A DNA stretch of 27,370 nt from SCN-69-37 sp044507065 (GCA_044507065.1 JBIQJY010000046.1:1-27370); one strand, 5' to 3'. Positions 1-9,044 are shown, numbered from the stretch's first letter. The notes: generated by a model not told the origin, from the sequence alone. Program-made: numbers and translations.

Positions 1-20
1 CCAGGGGCTTCAGCCCCTGG
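1..20. terminator. Perfect hairpin at window start
   Basis: A perfect inverted repeat: CCAGGGGCT, a 2-nt loop, then AGCCCCTGG. It would fold as eight or nine mostly G-C pairs closed by a UUCA-like loop. No T-run follows on either strand. It could be the transcription end of a gene lying left of the window, or one copy of a dispersed palindromic repeat. No second copy was noticed in this window. Confidence 0.45.
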
Positions 21-56
21 CGGGTTCCAGCGCGTTTTGTGGTTTGATTGAGGCCC

Positions 57-1313
57 ATGTCACCGAGCCCCGCCGACCTCCTCCATCGCTACGCCCGCCT
101 CGTCATCGCGTGCGGCTGGGGCGGCAGGGCCGGTATCGCCGGCAAGCCGGTGCACATCCAGCACGGCGTCGATGCATACCCGCTGCTGCTGGCCATCGCC
201 GAGGAGGCCTACCGACAGGGCGCGGCCCGCGTCGACTACACGACGTGGTCGCCCCGGCTCGACGCGCTGCACGTCACCTACGCCACCGACGAGAGCCTCG
301 TCGACGTCCCCGCCACCTGGGCCGACCGCTGGAACCAGCTGGTCGACGTGCGCGGCGCCACGCTGCGGATCGAAGGCGTCGACGACCCGTTCGCGCTGGC
401 CCGCTGCCCGGCCGATCGCGTGAGCCGGTTCGAGGCCGCACGCACCGAGGCCCGCCGCCACTTCTATGCGGAAGGCCTCGGGAAGAACACGACACCCTGG
501 TGCCTCATCCCGTTTGCCACGACCGACTGGGGCCGGCTCATCTTCGGCGACGTTCCCGATGCCCGCGAGCGACTCGAGGCGGCACTCGTCACCGTGCTCG
601 GCCTGGCGCACGACGATTACATCGAGCGCTGGTGGGCCCGCGGCGAGCGCATCGCGCGCCGCAGCCGCCTGCTCGACGCGGCCCGCATCGAGTGGCTGCA
701 CGTCACGGGGCCGTCGACCGACCTGATGGTGGGACTCCACCCGCTCGCGCGCTTCGGCGGCGGCATGCACGACGGCGACGACGTGCGGTTCTTCGCGAAC
801 CTGCCGACATTCGAGAACTACACGACGCCCGATCGGCGCCGCACGAGCGGAACGGTCTCGATGACGCGTCCGGTCCAGATCAACGGGAAGAACGTGGAAG
901 GATTGCGCGTCGAGTTCGCCGAGGGCCGCATCGTCGGGTTCAGCGCCACCGAGGGCGAGGACGCGTTCCGCGCCATGCTCGACACCGACGAGGGCGCCGG
1001 GTTCCTGGGCGAAGTGGCGCTCGTCGGCATCGACGACTCACCCATCTACGCCACGGGGCTGGTCTTCCAGAACATCCTGCTCGACGAGAACGCCGCCTGC
1101 CACATCGCCTTCGGCAGGGCCTACGTCGATCGGCTCGAGGGTGGCACCGACATGTCGCGCGAGGAACTGACCGCCGTGGGCTGCAACGACAGCACGGTGC
1201 ACCGCGACTGCATGATCTCGGACGACCGGACGTCGGTCACGGCCATCTGCCGCGACGGATCACGCCGCCCGGTTCTCGAGAACGGCGCCTGGACCGGGGA
1301 TTTCGCGATCTGA
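57..1313 (+). CDS. M29-family metallo-aminopeptidase (AmpS/aminopeptidase T type)
   Basis: Encodes 418 aa. M29 peptidases are cytosolic two-metal enzymes that remove N-terminal residues from peptides. The expected metal and catalytic residues are all visible in order: E253 (in PTFENYTTPD), E319 (LGEVAL), H349 and Y356 (CHIAFGRAY), and H382 with D384 (NDSTVHRD). The spacing closely follows the Thermus aminopeptidase T pattern. No signal peptide is seen. The start is uncertain: ATG 57 has GAGG only 3 nt upstream, and a TTG at 48 would add three residues. The gene converges on the esterase gene at 1340-2602, with 26 bp between the stops. The family call is firm; the substrate range cannot be read from sequence. 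Confidence 0.93.
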   Translation: MSPSPADLLHRYARLVIACGWGGRAGIAGKPVHIQHGVDAYPLLLAIAEEAYRQGAARVDYTTWSPRLDALHVTYATDESLVDVPATWADRWNQLVDVRGATLRIEGVDDPFALARCPADRVSRFEAARTEARRHFYAEGLGKNTTPWCLIPFATTDWGRLIFGDVPDARERLEAALVTVLGLAHDDYIERWWARGERIARRSRLLDAARIEWLHVTGPSTDLMVGLHPLARFGGGMHDGDDVRFFANLPTFENYTTPDRRRTSGTVSMTRPVQINGKNVEGLRVEFAEGRIVGFSATEGEDAFRAMLDTDEGAGFLGEVALVGIDDSPIYATGLVFQNILLDENAACHIAFGRAYVDRLEGGTDMSREELTAVGCNDSTVHRDCMISDDRTSVTAICRDGSRRPVLENGAWTGDFAI

Positions 1314-1316
1314 TCC

Positions 1317-1337
1317 GCGGGCGCGGCGCCAGCCCGC
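1317..1337. terminator. Possible GC hairpin between convergent genes
   Basis: GCGGGC (1317-1322) and GCCCGC (1332-1337) can pair across a 9-nt loop, just after the M29 stop and just before the stop of the convergent esterase gene. There is no T-run, so intrinsic termination is doubtful. Its position is the only support for a terminator role. Confidence 0.35.
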
Positions 1338-1339
1338 AA

Positions 1340-2602
1340 TCACCGGAAGAGCTTCGGCGCCACCTCGTGCAGGTAGAGCCGCCAGTTGTGCCACTCGTGC
1401 CCACCCGGCGTCTCGAGCGTTTCCATGTTCGACACGCCCATCGACCGGAAGCGTTCGATCACGGCCAGGCCATTGGCGCGTGCGATGTCGGTCTCGCCCC
1501 AGCCCCACCAGAACAGCTTCAATTCCTTGTCGTAGGTCGGAATGCGCGCGGCCTCGCGCGTGTAGAACGACTCGCGGTCGGCCTCGCTCGTCCAGCCGGA
1601 GCTCATCACGGCCAGATAGCGGAACGTCCCGAGGTTGTGCAGCCCGACGTTGAGCGTCTGGATGCCGCCCATCGAGAGCCCTGACAGCGCACGCTGCTCC
1701 GGCGTGCTCAACGTCCGGTAGCGTGTGTCGATGTGCGGGATGATGTCCTGGATCATCTCGTTGTTGAACGGATCGCGCGTCGCGTCCGAGGTCATCACCT
1801 GCCCGCCCGAGGGTGTCCAACCCGACGGCATCACGACAATCATTGGCTTCGCCCGCCCGTCGGCAATGAGATTGTCGAGAATGTCGCCGGCACGCCCGAC
1901 GGTGGACCACGAGATGGCCGTGTCGCCGCCACCGTGAATCAGGTAGAGGACGGGATAGCTGTCCGTACCATTCTCGTAGCCGGGCGGTGTGTAGACGAAC
2001 ATCTCGCGGCGCGCGCCGTCGAGGGCTTTCGCCACGTAACGCACCGAGGCGACCGCGCCGTGCGGCACATCACGCGTCTCGGAAAAATCCCCCGGTACGA
2101 CCAGCAGGCTCTGCACCTGGGACGCGTTCGGTGAGGTGCGCGTGTTGCGCGAATCGACGGTGACAACGCCATCGACGTTGAAGTTGTAGCGCCAGGCGCC
2201 CGGGCGCACCGCCCGGATGGTGGTGCCGCTCCAGACGCCGTCCGCCCCCTTCACCATCGTCACTGCGGGCGTGCCGCCACCGCGACCAGCCGGGGCCGGT
2301 GCAGCGGCCGGCGTGCCGGCCGGCGCGGCCACGAGACCGCCGTTGATGTCGCCGGTCACGGTCACGGCTGTGGCCTGTGGCGCCATGATGCGGAACGTGA
2401 CGCGGCCATCGGCCTCGATCTGCGGCGACACGACAGCTGGCCCGCCGCGACCCGGTCCGGCCTGCCGGCCCGCTCCTGGCGCCGCCGGGGCGCCGCCCGG
2501 TGCACCCTGCGTCCCACCTGACGACGGGGCCGCGCCCTGCGCGAGCAGGGTTACCCCGAAGAGAACACCGAGACCTGTAGCAAGAATTGAAGACGCGCGC
2601 AT
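1340..2602 (-). CDS. Secreted alpha/beta-hydrolase esterase, CE1/enterochelin-esterase-like, with N-terminal E-set domain
   Basis: Encodes 420 aa. An N-terminal signal peptide (about 1-22) ends near AQG. A Pro/Ala/Gly-rich linker (about 25-57) follows, then an E-set/CBM48-like beta domain (about 58-170). The catalytic domain (about 178-420) carries the HGGG oxyanion motif (223-226), nucleophile S310 in GLSMGG, a likely acid D372 and H402 in GHEW. This layout is typical of secreted feruloyl or acetyl-xylan esterases and enterochelin-esterase relatives; the actual ester is unknown. GGGGAG lies 6-7 nt before the ATG and supports this start. A second esterase at 9123-10325 is a close paralogue with the same domain order but without the long linker. 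Export to the periplasm or outside is inferred from the signal peptide. Confidence 0.9.
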   Translation of the reverse strand: MRASSILATGLGVLFGVTLLAQGAAPSSGGTQGAPGGAPAAPGAGRQAGPGRGGPAVVSPQIEADGRVTFRIMAPQATAVTVTGDINGGLVAAPAGTPAAAPAPAGRGGGTPAVTMVKGADGVWSGTTIRAVRPGAWRYNFNVDGVVTVDSRNTRTSPNASQVQSLLVVPGDFSETRDVPHGAVASVRYVAKALDGARREMFVYTPPGYENGTDSYPVLYLIHGGGDTAISWSTVGRAGDILDNLIADGRAKPMIVVMPSGWTPSGGQVMTSDATRDPFNNEMIQDIIPHIDTRYRTLSTPEQRALSGLSMGGIQTLNVGLHNLGTFRYLAVMSSGWTSEADRESFYTREAARIPTYDKELKLFWWGWGETDIARANGLAVIERFRSMGVSNMETLETPGGHEWHNWRLYLHEVAPKLFR

Positions 2603-2707
2603 GATCGCTCCCCGCCGACCGACGGCTGCTGCCTGGAAGGGCTCAGTGTAGCGGCGAGCGGGGCGAACGACGCGGGAAATTCGTGTGGCGGGGAGATTGG
2701 CAGCGCT

Positions 2708-3139
2708 CTAGTCGAGCAGGCGTTCGAGGATCCTGGCGAGGGCGCGCTGTTCCTCGGGCGACAGACGCTTGAACTGTTCGGGAGCGGCCGCCATGCGCCG
2801 CTGGAGCTTCGTGCGCACCCGGGTGCCGCTCGACGTCAGCGCCAGGACCTTCACGCGGCGGTCCTCCGGCGACGGCCGCCGCTCGATCAGTCCCCGGGAT
2901 TCGAGCCGATCCACGAGGCCGGTGACATTCGACGCGTCGCAGGCCATCGTTTCGGCCAGCCGCCCCATGGGCACCGGCTGGCCCGGCTCAATCAAGTACA
3001 GGACGTGGACCTGCACCGGTGACAGGTCGAACTCGGCGGCCAGCGCCGGCAGGTGACCGCGCTGCGCAAACCACAGCCGCGTCAGCAGTTCCCAGGCCCG
3101 ACAGGCACCCGACTGATCCCCTCCCATGGGCTCCATCAT
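2708..3139 (-). CDS. MarR-family transcriptional regulator
   Basis: Encodes 143 aa, normal for the family. The winged helix-turn-helix is clear: a recognition helix around 67-83 (CDASNVTGLVDRLESRG) and a wing around 84-99 with the conserved DRR at 93-95. Helices at both ends form the usual dimer interface. MarR proteins bind palindromic operators as dimers and release on binding small phenolic or other ligands, or on oxidation. Only one Cys (67) lies in the DNA-binding region, so an OhrR-type redox sensor is not evident. The start is uncertain among the Met codons at residues 1, 2 and 5. The gene is divergent from lon, and a perfect palindrome lies between them, so it probably represses itself and possibly lon. 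Confidence 0.92.
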   Translation of the reverse strand: MMEPMGGDQSGACRAWELLTRLWFAQRGHLPALAAEFDLSPVQVHVLYLIEPGQPVPMGRLAETMACDASNVTGLVDRLESRGLIERRPSPEDRRVKVLALTSSGTRVRTKLQRRMAAAPEQFKRLSPEEQRALARILERLLD

Positions 3140-3154
3140 ACTTCATGGCGGCGA

Positions 3155-3173
3155 TAGTTGACGACCTCAACTA
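3155..3173. promoter_or_regulatory. Palindromic operator, probable MarR binding site
   Basis: TAGTTGA, five spacer bases (CGACC), then TCAACTA form a perfect 7+7 bp palindrome in the 55-bp space between divergent marR and lon. Size and position match operators of autoregulated MarR proteins. TTGACG within it (3158-3163) resembles a -35 box reading toward lon, so a bound dimer would block RNA polymerase. That this particular regulator binds here is inferred from adjacency. Confidence 0.7.
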
Positions 3174-3194
3174 ATTGCCGTAAGCTGGAGCATC

Positions 3195-5477
3195 ATGACC
3201 AGACTGAGAATCGTGCCGATCGACGATGTCGTCGTCTTCCCCGGAATGCCGGTCACCCTTCCGGTGGAGGTGGGCCAGGATTCGCGCGTCCTGCTCGTGC
3301 CGCGACAGGGCGGCAACTATGCGCGCGTCGGCGTGGTGGCCGACGTCGCCGAACGCGTCAAGCTGCCCGGCCGCGGCGAAGCCGTCTCGGTCCTGGGCGT
3401 GCATCGCGGCATTCCCGGTGCGGCGTCGACCGACGCCGACGGTGTGCTGCGCGTGGACGTCGAGGAACGGCCGGATCCCGACACCCCGAGGACGCTGACC
3501 CGCGAGCTCGAACGCGAATACCGCGCCGTGGTCGAGGAAATCCTCCAGCTGCGCGGCGACGACGGGCGCATCAGTGCATTTCTGCGGTCGATTACCGACG
3601 CCGGCGCGCTGGCCGACACCGCTGGATTCTCGCCGGACCTGAACACCGCGCAGAAGATCCAGCTCCTCGAGACGCTCGACGTCGTCGAGCGGCTCACGCT
3701 GGCGGTCCGCCTGCAGCAGGATCGGCTGACCGAACTCGTCGTCCGCAAGCGCATCCGCGATGACGTCGAGGGCGGTGCGCAGAAGCAGCAGCGCGAGTAC
3801 TTCCTGCGCAAGCAGATGGACGCGATCCGGAAGGAGCTGGGTGACGAGGACGGCTCGGCCACGTCCGACTATCGCGAGAAGATTGCCGACGCCGGCATGC
3901 CGGACGCCGTACGCCAGCAGGCCGAACGCGAGCTCTCGCGGCTCGAGCGGCTGGGCGACCAGAACGCCGAGGCCGCCACCATCCGCACGTACCTCGACTG
4001 GCTGATTGCCGTGCCGTGGTCGAAGCGCTCGGACGAGCGCCTCGATCCGGGCTACGCGCGCGAGGTCCTCGACGCGGATCACGAAGGACTCGATGATGTG
4101 AAGAAGCGCATCACCGAGTACCTGGCGGTCCGCAAGCTGCGGACCGAGCGCGGCATGAGCGACACGAAGCGGTCGGGCGTGATTCTCACGCTGATCGGAC
4201 CGCCCGGAACCGGCAAGACGTCGATCGGGGAGTCGATCGCGCGGGCCACGGGGCGGGAGTTCGTCCGCATGTCGCTCGGCGGTGTCCGGGACGAAGCCGA
4301 GATCCGCGGTCATCGGCGCACCTACATCGGGGCGCTGCCCGGCCGGCTCGTGCGTGCCCTGCGGGACGCGGGCACCATGAATCCCGTGATCATGCTCGAC
4401 GAGGTCGACAAGCTCGGCGCCGACTGGCGCGGCGATCCGTCGGCGGCGCTGCTCGAGGTGCTCGACCCGGCGCAGAACCACTCGTTCCGCGACCACTACC
4501 TCGACGTGGAGCTCGATCTGTCGCACGTGCTGTTCGTGGCGACGGCAAACGTGGCCGACTCGATCCCCGGTCCGCTGTTCGACCGGATGGAAGTGATCCG
4601 CTTCGACGGCTACACGACCGATGAGAAGGTCGCCATCGCCCGCGGTCACCTGTGGCCGCGGCAGGTGGAGCGCAACGGTCTGCGTCCGGAGGAAGCCGTC
4701 GTCGACGACGAGGTGCTGCGGCTGATCGTGACCGACTACACGCGGGAGGCGGGCGTGCGACAGCTCGAACGCGAGCTCGGCACGCTGCTTCGCAAGACGG
4801 CCACGCAGATCGCGTCGGACACGCGGTCGGCGCCCGTCCAGGTCGACACCAGCTTCGTCCGCGAGGCACTGGGACGCACGAAGTTCTTCCACGAGGCGGC
4901 GGCGCGCACGGCCACTCCGGGCGTGGCCACCGGCCTGGCCGTCACCGGCACTGGCGGCGACGTCCTGTTCGTCGAGGCCGCTTCGATGCCGGGTCCAGGC
5001 GGGCTCGTACTGACGGGCCAGCTGGGCGACGTCATGAAGGAATCGGCGCGTATTGCGCTGACCTACGTGAAGAGCCGCGCGGACGACCTGGGCGTGTCCG
5101 CCGACGCGCTCGACGGGCGCGAACTGCACGTGCACGTGCCGGCCGGCGCGATTCCCAAGGACGGGCCGAGCGCGGGGATCACGATGGTCACGGCCATCGC
5201 CTCGCTGCTGACGGGCCGGTCGGTGAAGAGCACGATCGGCATGACGGGCGAGGTGACGCTGCAGGGACGCGTCCTGCCGATTGGCGGCCTCAAGCAGAAG
5301 GTGCTGGCCGCCCACGCGGCAGGCCTGACCGAGGTGGTCGTGCCCGAGCGCAACGCGCCGGACCTGGACGACGTCCCGGCGGACGTGCGCGACAGCATGA
5401 CGTTCCACGTCGTCGGCTCGGTCGGCGAGGTACTGGCGCTCGCGCTCGAGCCGGCGCGCCAGGTCATGGCAGCCTGA
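3195..5477 (+). CDS. lon: ATP-dependent protease Lon
   Basis: Encodes 760 aa, slightly shorter than E. coli Lon (784). Lon is a cytosolic homohexameric AAA+ protease that removes damaged and regulatory proteins. Domains in order are the N-terminal LON substrate-binding domain (about 3-190), a coiled linker, the AAA+ module with Walker A GPPGTGKT (335-342) and Walker B ending D402-E403, and the C-terminal protease domain. The catalytic dyad is S659 (DGPSAGIT) and K702, 43 residues apart as in the E. coli enzyme. GGAG lies 4 nt before the ATG. The gene is divergent from marR across the palindrome at 3155-3173, so its control by that regulator is plausible. A strong hairpin follows at 5496-5527. 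It appears complete and intact. Confidence 0.97.
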   Translation: MTRLRIVPIDDVVVFPGMPVTLPVEVGQDSRVLLVPRQGGNYARVGVVADVAERVKLPGRGEAVSVLGVHRGIPGAASTDADGVLRVDVEERPDPDTPRTLTRELEREYRAVVEEILQLRGDDGRISAFLRSITDAGALADTAGFSPDLNTAQKIQLLETLDVVERLTLAVRLQQDRLTELVVRKRIRDDVEGGAQKQQREYFLRKQMDAIRKELGDEDGSATSDYREKIADAGMPDAVRQQAERELSRLERLGDQNAEAATIRTYLDWLIAVPWSKRSDERLDPGYAREVLDADHEGLDDVKKRITEYLAVRKLRTERGMSDTKRSGVILTLIGPPGTGKTSIGESIARATGREFVRMSLGGVRDEAEIRGHRRTYIGALPGRLVRALRDAGTMNPVIMLDEVDKLGADWRGDPSAALLEVLDPAQNHSFRDHYLDVELDLSHVLFVATANVADSIPGPLFDRMEVIRFDGYTTDEKVAIARGHLWPRQVERNGLRPEEAVVDDEVLRLIVTDYTREAGVRQLERELGTLLRKTATQIASDTRSAPVQVDTSFVREALGRTKFFHEAAARTATPGVATGLAVTGTGGDVLFVEAASMPGPGGLVLTGQLGDVMKESARIALTYVKSRADDLGVSADALDGRELHVHVPAGAIPKDGPSAGITMVTAIASLLTGRSVKSTIGMTGEVTLQGRVLPIGGLKQKVLAAHAAGLTEVVVPERNAPDLDDVPADVRDSMTFHVVGSVGEVLALALEPARQVMAA

Positions 5478-5495
5478 CCCGCCACCCACACACAG

Positions 5496-5527
5496 CTGGA
5501 GGCCGAATCCGGGGATTCGGCCTCCAG
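5496..5527. terminator. Strong hairpin between convergent lon and ABC exporter genes
   Basis: A perfect 15-bp inverted repeat, CTGGAGGCCGAATCC and its reverse complement, is separated by 2 nt. It lies 19 bp after the lon stop and 7 bp before the stop of the convergent ABC gene. Perfect symmetry and position suggest a two-way terminator. There is no clear T-run on either strand, so it is not a textbook Rho-independent terminator. Confidence 0.65.
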
Positions 5528-5533
5528 ATGCCC

Positions 5534-7330
5534 TCAGCTCTCCCGCTTGCCGTGCAGCAGCAGGTCCAGGGCCATCTCCATCGAGCCGGCGGGCGTGATC
5601 GCGCCGCCGTTGATGAAGAAGATCTCGTCGGCATTCTCGATCGTGTTGAGCCGGTGCGCGATCACGACGCGCGTCGTCGATGCCGGAAGACCCTGGAGAA
5701 TCTGTTCGAGCAACTGCTCGGTGACCGTATCGATGTTGGCCGTCGCCTCATCGAGGATGAGGATCTCGGGGTCGCGCAGGACGGCCCGCATGAACGCCAC
5801 CAGCTGCTTCTGCCCCAGGCTCACCCCATCGCTGCCGGTCGTCACCGGCGTATCCAGCCCCTGTTCGAATCGACCCAGCAGCCCGGTCAGGTGCCGTGCC
5901 TCGAGGCGCGCGTGCAGGCCGTCGGCATCGAGTGCCTGCAGTTCCCGGCTCCCGTACACGATGTTCTCGCGCACCGTGCCGGTGAAGAGGAAGGGCTCCT
6001 GCAGGATGAACCCGATGCGCGCGGCGCGATCGGCGGCTGACCAGGCGCGAATGTCCCTGCCGTTGAGCCGCACGACTCCGGACGACGGGTCGTAGAGCCG
6101 CGCCATCAGCGAGGCGGTCGTCGTCTTGCCGCCGCCCGTGGGCCCCACCAGCGCGTACGTCTTTCCACGCTCGAGCGTGAACGTCACGTCCCGCAGCACG
6201 TCGTCGCCGCCGGGGTACGCGAAGCTGACGCCGTCGAATTCCATGGCTGGCGCCTGGGGCGACGGCGACCCGGGATCGGTCGTCAGCTGCGGCAGGTTGG
6301 AGCGCAGCGCCAGGACCTCCGAGATGCGATCGAGGCTCGCCATGGCCATCTGGAACGACGACCAGATCACCGCAAGCTGGCGCAGCGGCATGTAGAAGTT
6401 GTTGACGTAGATCAGGAACCCGATGAGCAGGCCGATCGTCAGCGCACCGTTCGCGATCAGGTAGAAACCGTAGGCGAGCACCACGACCTGCGCGAGATTC
6501 AGGGCGAGGCCGTAGATCGGCACGAACAGTGTGTTGGCCAATCCCGCACCGATGGCCGCCGCATAGTTGCGATCGTTGGCCGCGCCGAACTGTTCACGAA
6601 AGTAGTCGACGCGATCGAAGGCGAGGATCACGCGGAAGTTGCTGACGCTCTCCTGCACCTCACCGCTCAGGTCGCCCAGCGCCTGCAGGCTGGCGCGGTT
6701 TCGCCGCCGCACCCAGCCGCCCGCCCCGCGCGTGAGCAGCAGCACGCCGAGCGCGGGCATCAGCGCCGCGGCGCCGAGACGGAGGTTGAGCGTCAGCAGG
6801 AAACCGGCCGCACCCGCCATCATGATGAGGTTGGCCGCCAGCTGGACCAGCGCCTGCGAAAAGAACTGATTCAGCTTGTCGGTGTCGTTGTTGATGCGCG
6901 AAATGAGGTCGCCGGCCTTGTTCTGGTTGAAGAAATCGACTGGCAGTTCCTGCAGCTTCAGGAACAGCGCATTGCGCAGCTTGAAGAGCACCTGGCGGCC
7001 GACCGTCCCCATCTGCCGCGTCTGCCCGTAGGCGGCGACCAGCCCGACGAGGTAGGCGCCGAGCAGCACGAGCGCCGATCGCACGATGCCGCCGAAGTCG
7101 CCGGCAACCATGTAGGTATCGACAGCACGCGCGATCACGACCGGCGCCAGCAGCGTGGCGGAGGCCGAGACCACCGTGGCGGCAAAGGCGACGGCCACGC
7201 GCCCGCGTTCGTCAATCAGGAGCGGCGCGAGACGACGAAGCGCGACACCGAGGGTGACGCTCGACTCGTGCGCGGATTGCTTACCGAGCGCGTACGGACT
7301 CGTAGTGGCGGGTGCTTCGCTGGGAGTCAT
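5534..7330 (-). CDS. ABC exporter half-transporter, subunit with intact ATPase residues
   Basis: Encodes 598 aa: a six-helix transmembrane domain (about 40-335) fused to an ATP-binding domain (about 362-595), the type I (ABCB-like) exporter layout. Walker A is GPTGGGKT (396-403), Walker B ILILDE has the catalytic E528, and the switch histidine is H559. The signature motif is unusual, VSLGQ (503-507) instead of LSGGQ. The upstream gene at 7281-9044 shows the reciprocal defects, so the two should form a heterodimer with one active and one degenerate ATP site. The start at 7330 overlaps the upstream gene by 50 bp, indicating coupled expression; a later start cannot be excluded. The substrate may be a lipid, drug or peptide; the sequence does not say. 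Confidence 0.93.
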   Translation of the reverse strand: MTPSEAPATTSPYALGKQSAHESSVTLGVALRRLAPLLIDERGRVAVAFAATVVSASATLLAPVVIARAVDTYMVAGDFGGIVRSALVLLGAYLVGLVAAYGQTRQMGTVGRQVLFKLRNALFLKLQELPVDFFNQNKAGDLISRINNDTDKLNQFFSQALVQLAANLIMMAGAAGFLLTLNLRLGAAALMPALGVLLLTRGAGGWVRRRNRASLQALGDLSGEVQESVSNFRVILAFDRVDYFREQFGAANDRNYAAAIGAGLANTLFVPIYGLALNLAQVVVLAYGFYLIANGALTIGLLIGFLIYVNNFYMPLRQLAVIWSSFQMAMASLDRISEVLALRSNLPQLTTDPGSPSPQAPAMEFDGVSFAYPGGDDVLRDVTFTLERGKTYALVGPTGGGKTTTASLMARLYDPSSGVVRLNGRDIRAWSAADRAARIGFILQEPFLFTGTVRENIVYGSRELQALDADGLHARLEARHLTGLLGRFEQGLDTPVTTGSDGVSLGQKQLVAFMRAVLRDPEILILDEATANIDTVTEQLLEQILQGLPASTTRVVIAHRLNTIENADEIFFINGGAITPAGSMEMALDLLLHGKRES

Positions 7331-9044
7331 GGATCTGGACGTACTCGGGGCTCGACTGGAGCAGCTGCTGGTGTGTCCCGGTGGCCAGCACTTCGCCCTC
7401 CATGAGCAGCACGATCTGGTCGTAGTCCTCGACGGGGGCGATCTTCTGCGTCACCGATACCAGCGTGAGGTCGGGGTAGTTGCGCCTCACGTTCTCGAGG
7501 ATGGCCCGCTCGGTGACGGTGTCGACGCGCGCCGTGAAATCGTCGAGCAGCAGGATGCGCGGATTGAGCGCCAGCGCACGCGCCAGCATGATGCGCTGCT
7601 TCTGGCCGCCCGACAGGCTGGTGCCGCGCTCCGACACGACCGTGTCGAGGCCACGCGGCAGCCGGGCGATGAACTCGTCGAGCTCGGCCGTGGCAATGGC
7701 GCGCGCGAGGTCTTCATCCCGCACGGTGCGGCTGAAGCCGATGTTCTCGCGCAGCGTCAGGTTGAACATCGTCGCGTCCTGGAAGACGAAGCCCACCTGC
7801 CGGTGCAGCGCGGCCCGGTCGTACTCGGCGACGTCGCGACCGTCGAATGTCACGCGCCCGGACGTTGGCGTCAACAGGCCCGTCAGCAGATAGAGCAACT
7901 GCGTCTTGCCGGCAGCCGTCGGCCCGATGATGGCCGTCCTGGTGCCGGCAGCCGCGTGAATCGACACGTCCTTCAGCAGGGTCCGGCCGCCGGTGATGAG
8001 CGAAACGCGTTCGATCGCCAGGTCGCCCCGCAGCTCGGCTACGACCGTGCCGCCGGGCGGCGGCGATGGTGCGCGAAGGACGACGCCAAGCCGCTTGTAC
8101 GAGGCGGTGGCCTGCGCAATGACGTTGCTCATGAAGCCGATGACGATCACCGGGAAGATCAGGATGGCGAGATAGCTGTTGAACGCCGCGAAATCACCGA
8201 GCGACATCGTCCCCTGAATCACGAACCGCCCGCCCAGCGTCAGGATGGCCAGCGTCGCCAGGTTGGTGAGGAAGATGATGAGCGGAATCAGCCCGGAGAA
8301 GAGGCGAAGGATCGCGAGGCTGATGGTACGTGCCTCGGTGTTGGCCGACAGGAACTTGGCGTACTCGGCCTGTTGCGAATCGAGCAGCCGGATGAGCGCC
8401 GCGCCGAGCACGCTCTCGTTGATGACGCGGTTCAGCCGATCTATGGCGCGCTGCGCGGCCCCGAAGAGCGTCCGCACGCGGGCGAGCACGACCTGGAACG
8501 TGATGCCAATCACCGGCAGGACGGCAATCACGACGAGCCCCAGCCGCCAGTTGATCGACAGGAGCAGGGCACTGGCGCCGAGGATCAGGAAGACGGACGA
8601 GATCAGGGCGCCCACGGCCTGTGAGACGAACAGTTTCACGGCGTCGACATCCGACGTCAGGTTGGTCAGCAGCGTCGCGGTCGTGACGCGCTGGACGTAG
8701 GCGAGATCCTGCGTCGCCAGCTTTGCCACCAGGTCCGCGCGCAGCGTTCGCGCGACACGTTCGGACGCATAGACCTGCGCGGCGTTCTGCAGGTAGGTGA
8801 ACAGGAAGACACCACCCGCCACGGCGCCGAGCTCCATCGCGAGCGGCCCGACCTCGAGCGGCGCACCCGCGCCAAACGCGTCAATCGCGCGCGCGATGAT
8901 CCACGGCACGGCGAGGCCGAGCGCGTTGGCCAGCGCCGTGAAGACGACGATGGCTCCAACGAGCACGAGATACGGACGCAGCAGGCCCACCAGGCCTGGC
9001 CCGACCGTTCCGGTGGGTTGGCGGGATACGGGTGTGGCAGTCAC
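7281..9044 (-). CDS. ABC exporter half-transporter, subunit with degenerate ATPase residues
   Basis: Encodes 587 aa: a transmembrane domain (about 25-315) followed by an ATP-binding domain (about 340-575). Walker A GPTAAGKT (374-381) and signature LSGGQ (477-481) are normal. Walker B reads ILLLDD, with D502 in place of the catalytic Glu, and the switch-loop His is Q533. These substitutions are known from the weak-site subunit of heterodimeric exporters such as Thermotoga TM287/288. Its good LSGGQ would complete the active site built on the partner's Walker A, E528 and H559. The start is GTG, with only a weak G-rich ribosome site, and a -10-like GATACT lies at 9077-9072. It is the first gene of a two-gene minus-strand operon and divergent from the esterase at 9123. 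Confidence 0.93.
   Translation of the reverse strand: MTATPVSRQPTGTVGPGLVGLLRPYLVLVGAIVVFTALANALGLAVPWIIARAIDAFGAGAPLEVGPLAMELGAVAGGVFLFTYLQNAAQVYASERVARTLRADLVAKLATQDLAYVQRVTTATLLTNLTSDVDAVKLFVSQAVGALISSVFLILGASALLLSINWRLGLVVIAVLPVIGITFQVVLARVRTLFGAAQRAIDRLNRVINESVLGAALIRLLDSQQAEYAKFLSANTEARTISLAILRLFSGLIPLIIFLTNLATLAILTLGGRFVIQGTMSLGDFAAFNSYLAILIFPVIVIGFMSNVIAQATASYKRLGVVLRAPSPPPGGTVVAELRGDLAIERVSLITGGRTLLKDVSIHAAAGTRTAIIGPTAAGKTQLLYLLTGLLTPTSGRVTFDGRDVAEYDRAALHRQVGFVFQDATMFNLTLRENIGFSRTVRDEDLARAIATAELDEFIARLPRGLDTVVSERGTSLSGGQKQRIMLARALALNPRILLLDDFTARVDTVTERAILENVRRNYPDLTLVSVTQKIAPVEDYDQIVLLMEGEVLATGTHQQLLQSSPEYVQIHDSQRSTRHYESVRAR

Noticed and set aside
3171..5489. Very long open frame (about 770 codons) on the minus strand opposite lon
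   Set aside because: Lon on the plus strand has every domain and catalytic residue; the opposite frame is Arg/His-rich with no motif, a usual by-product of high-GC codon use.
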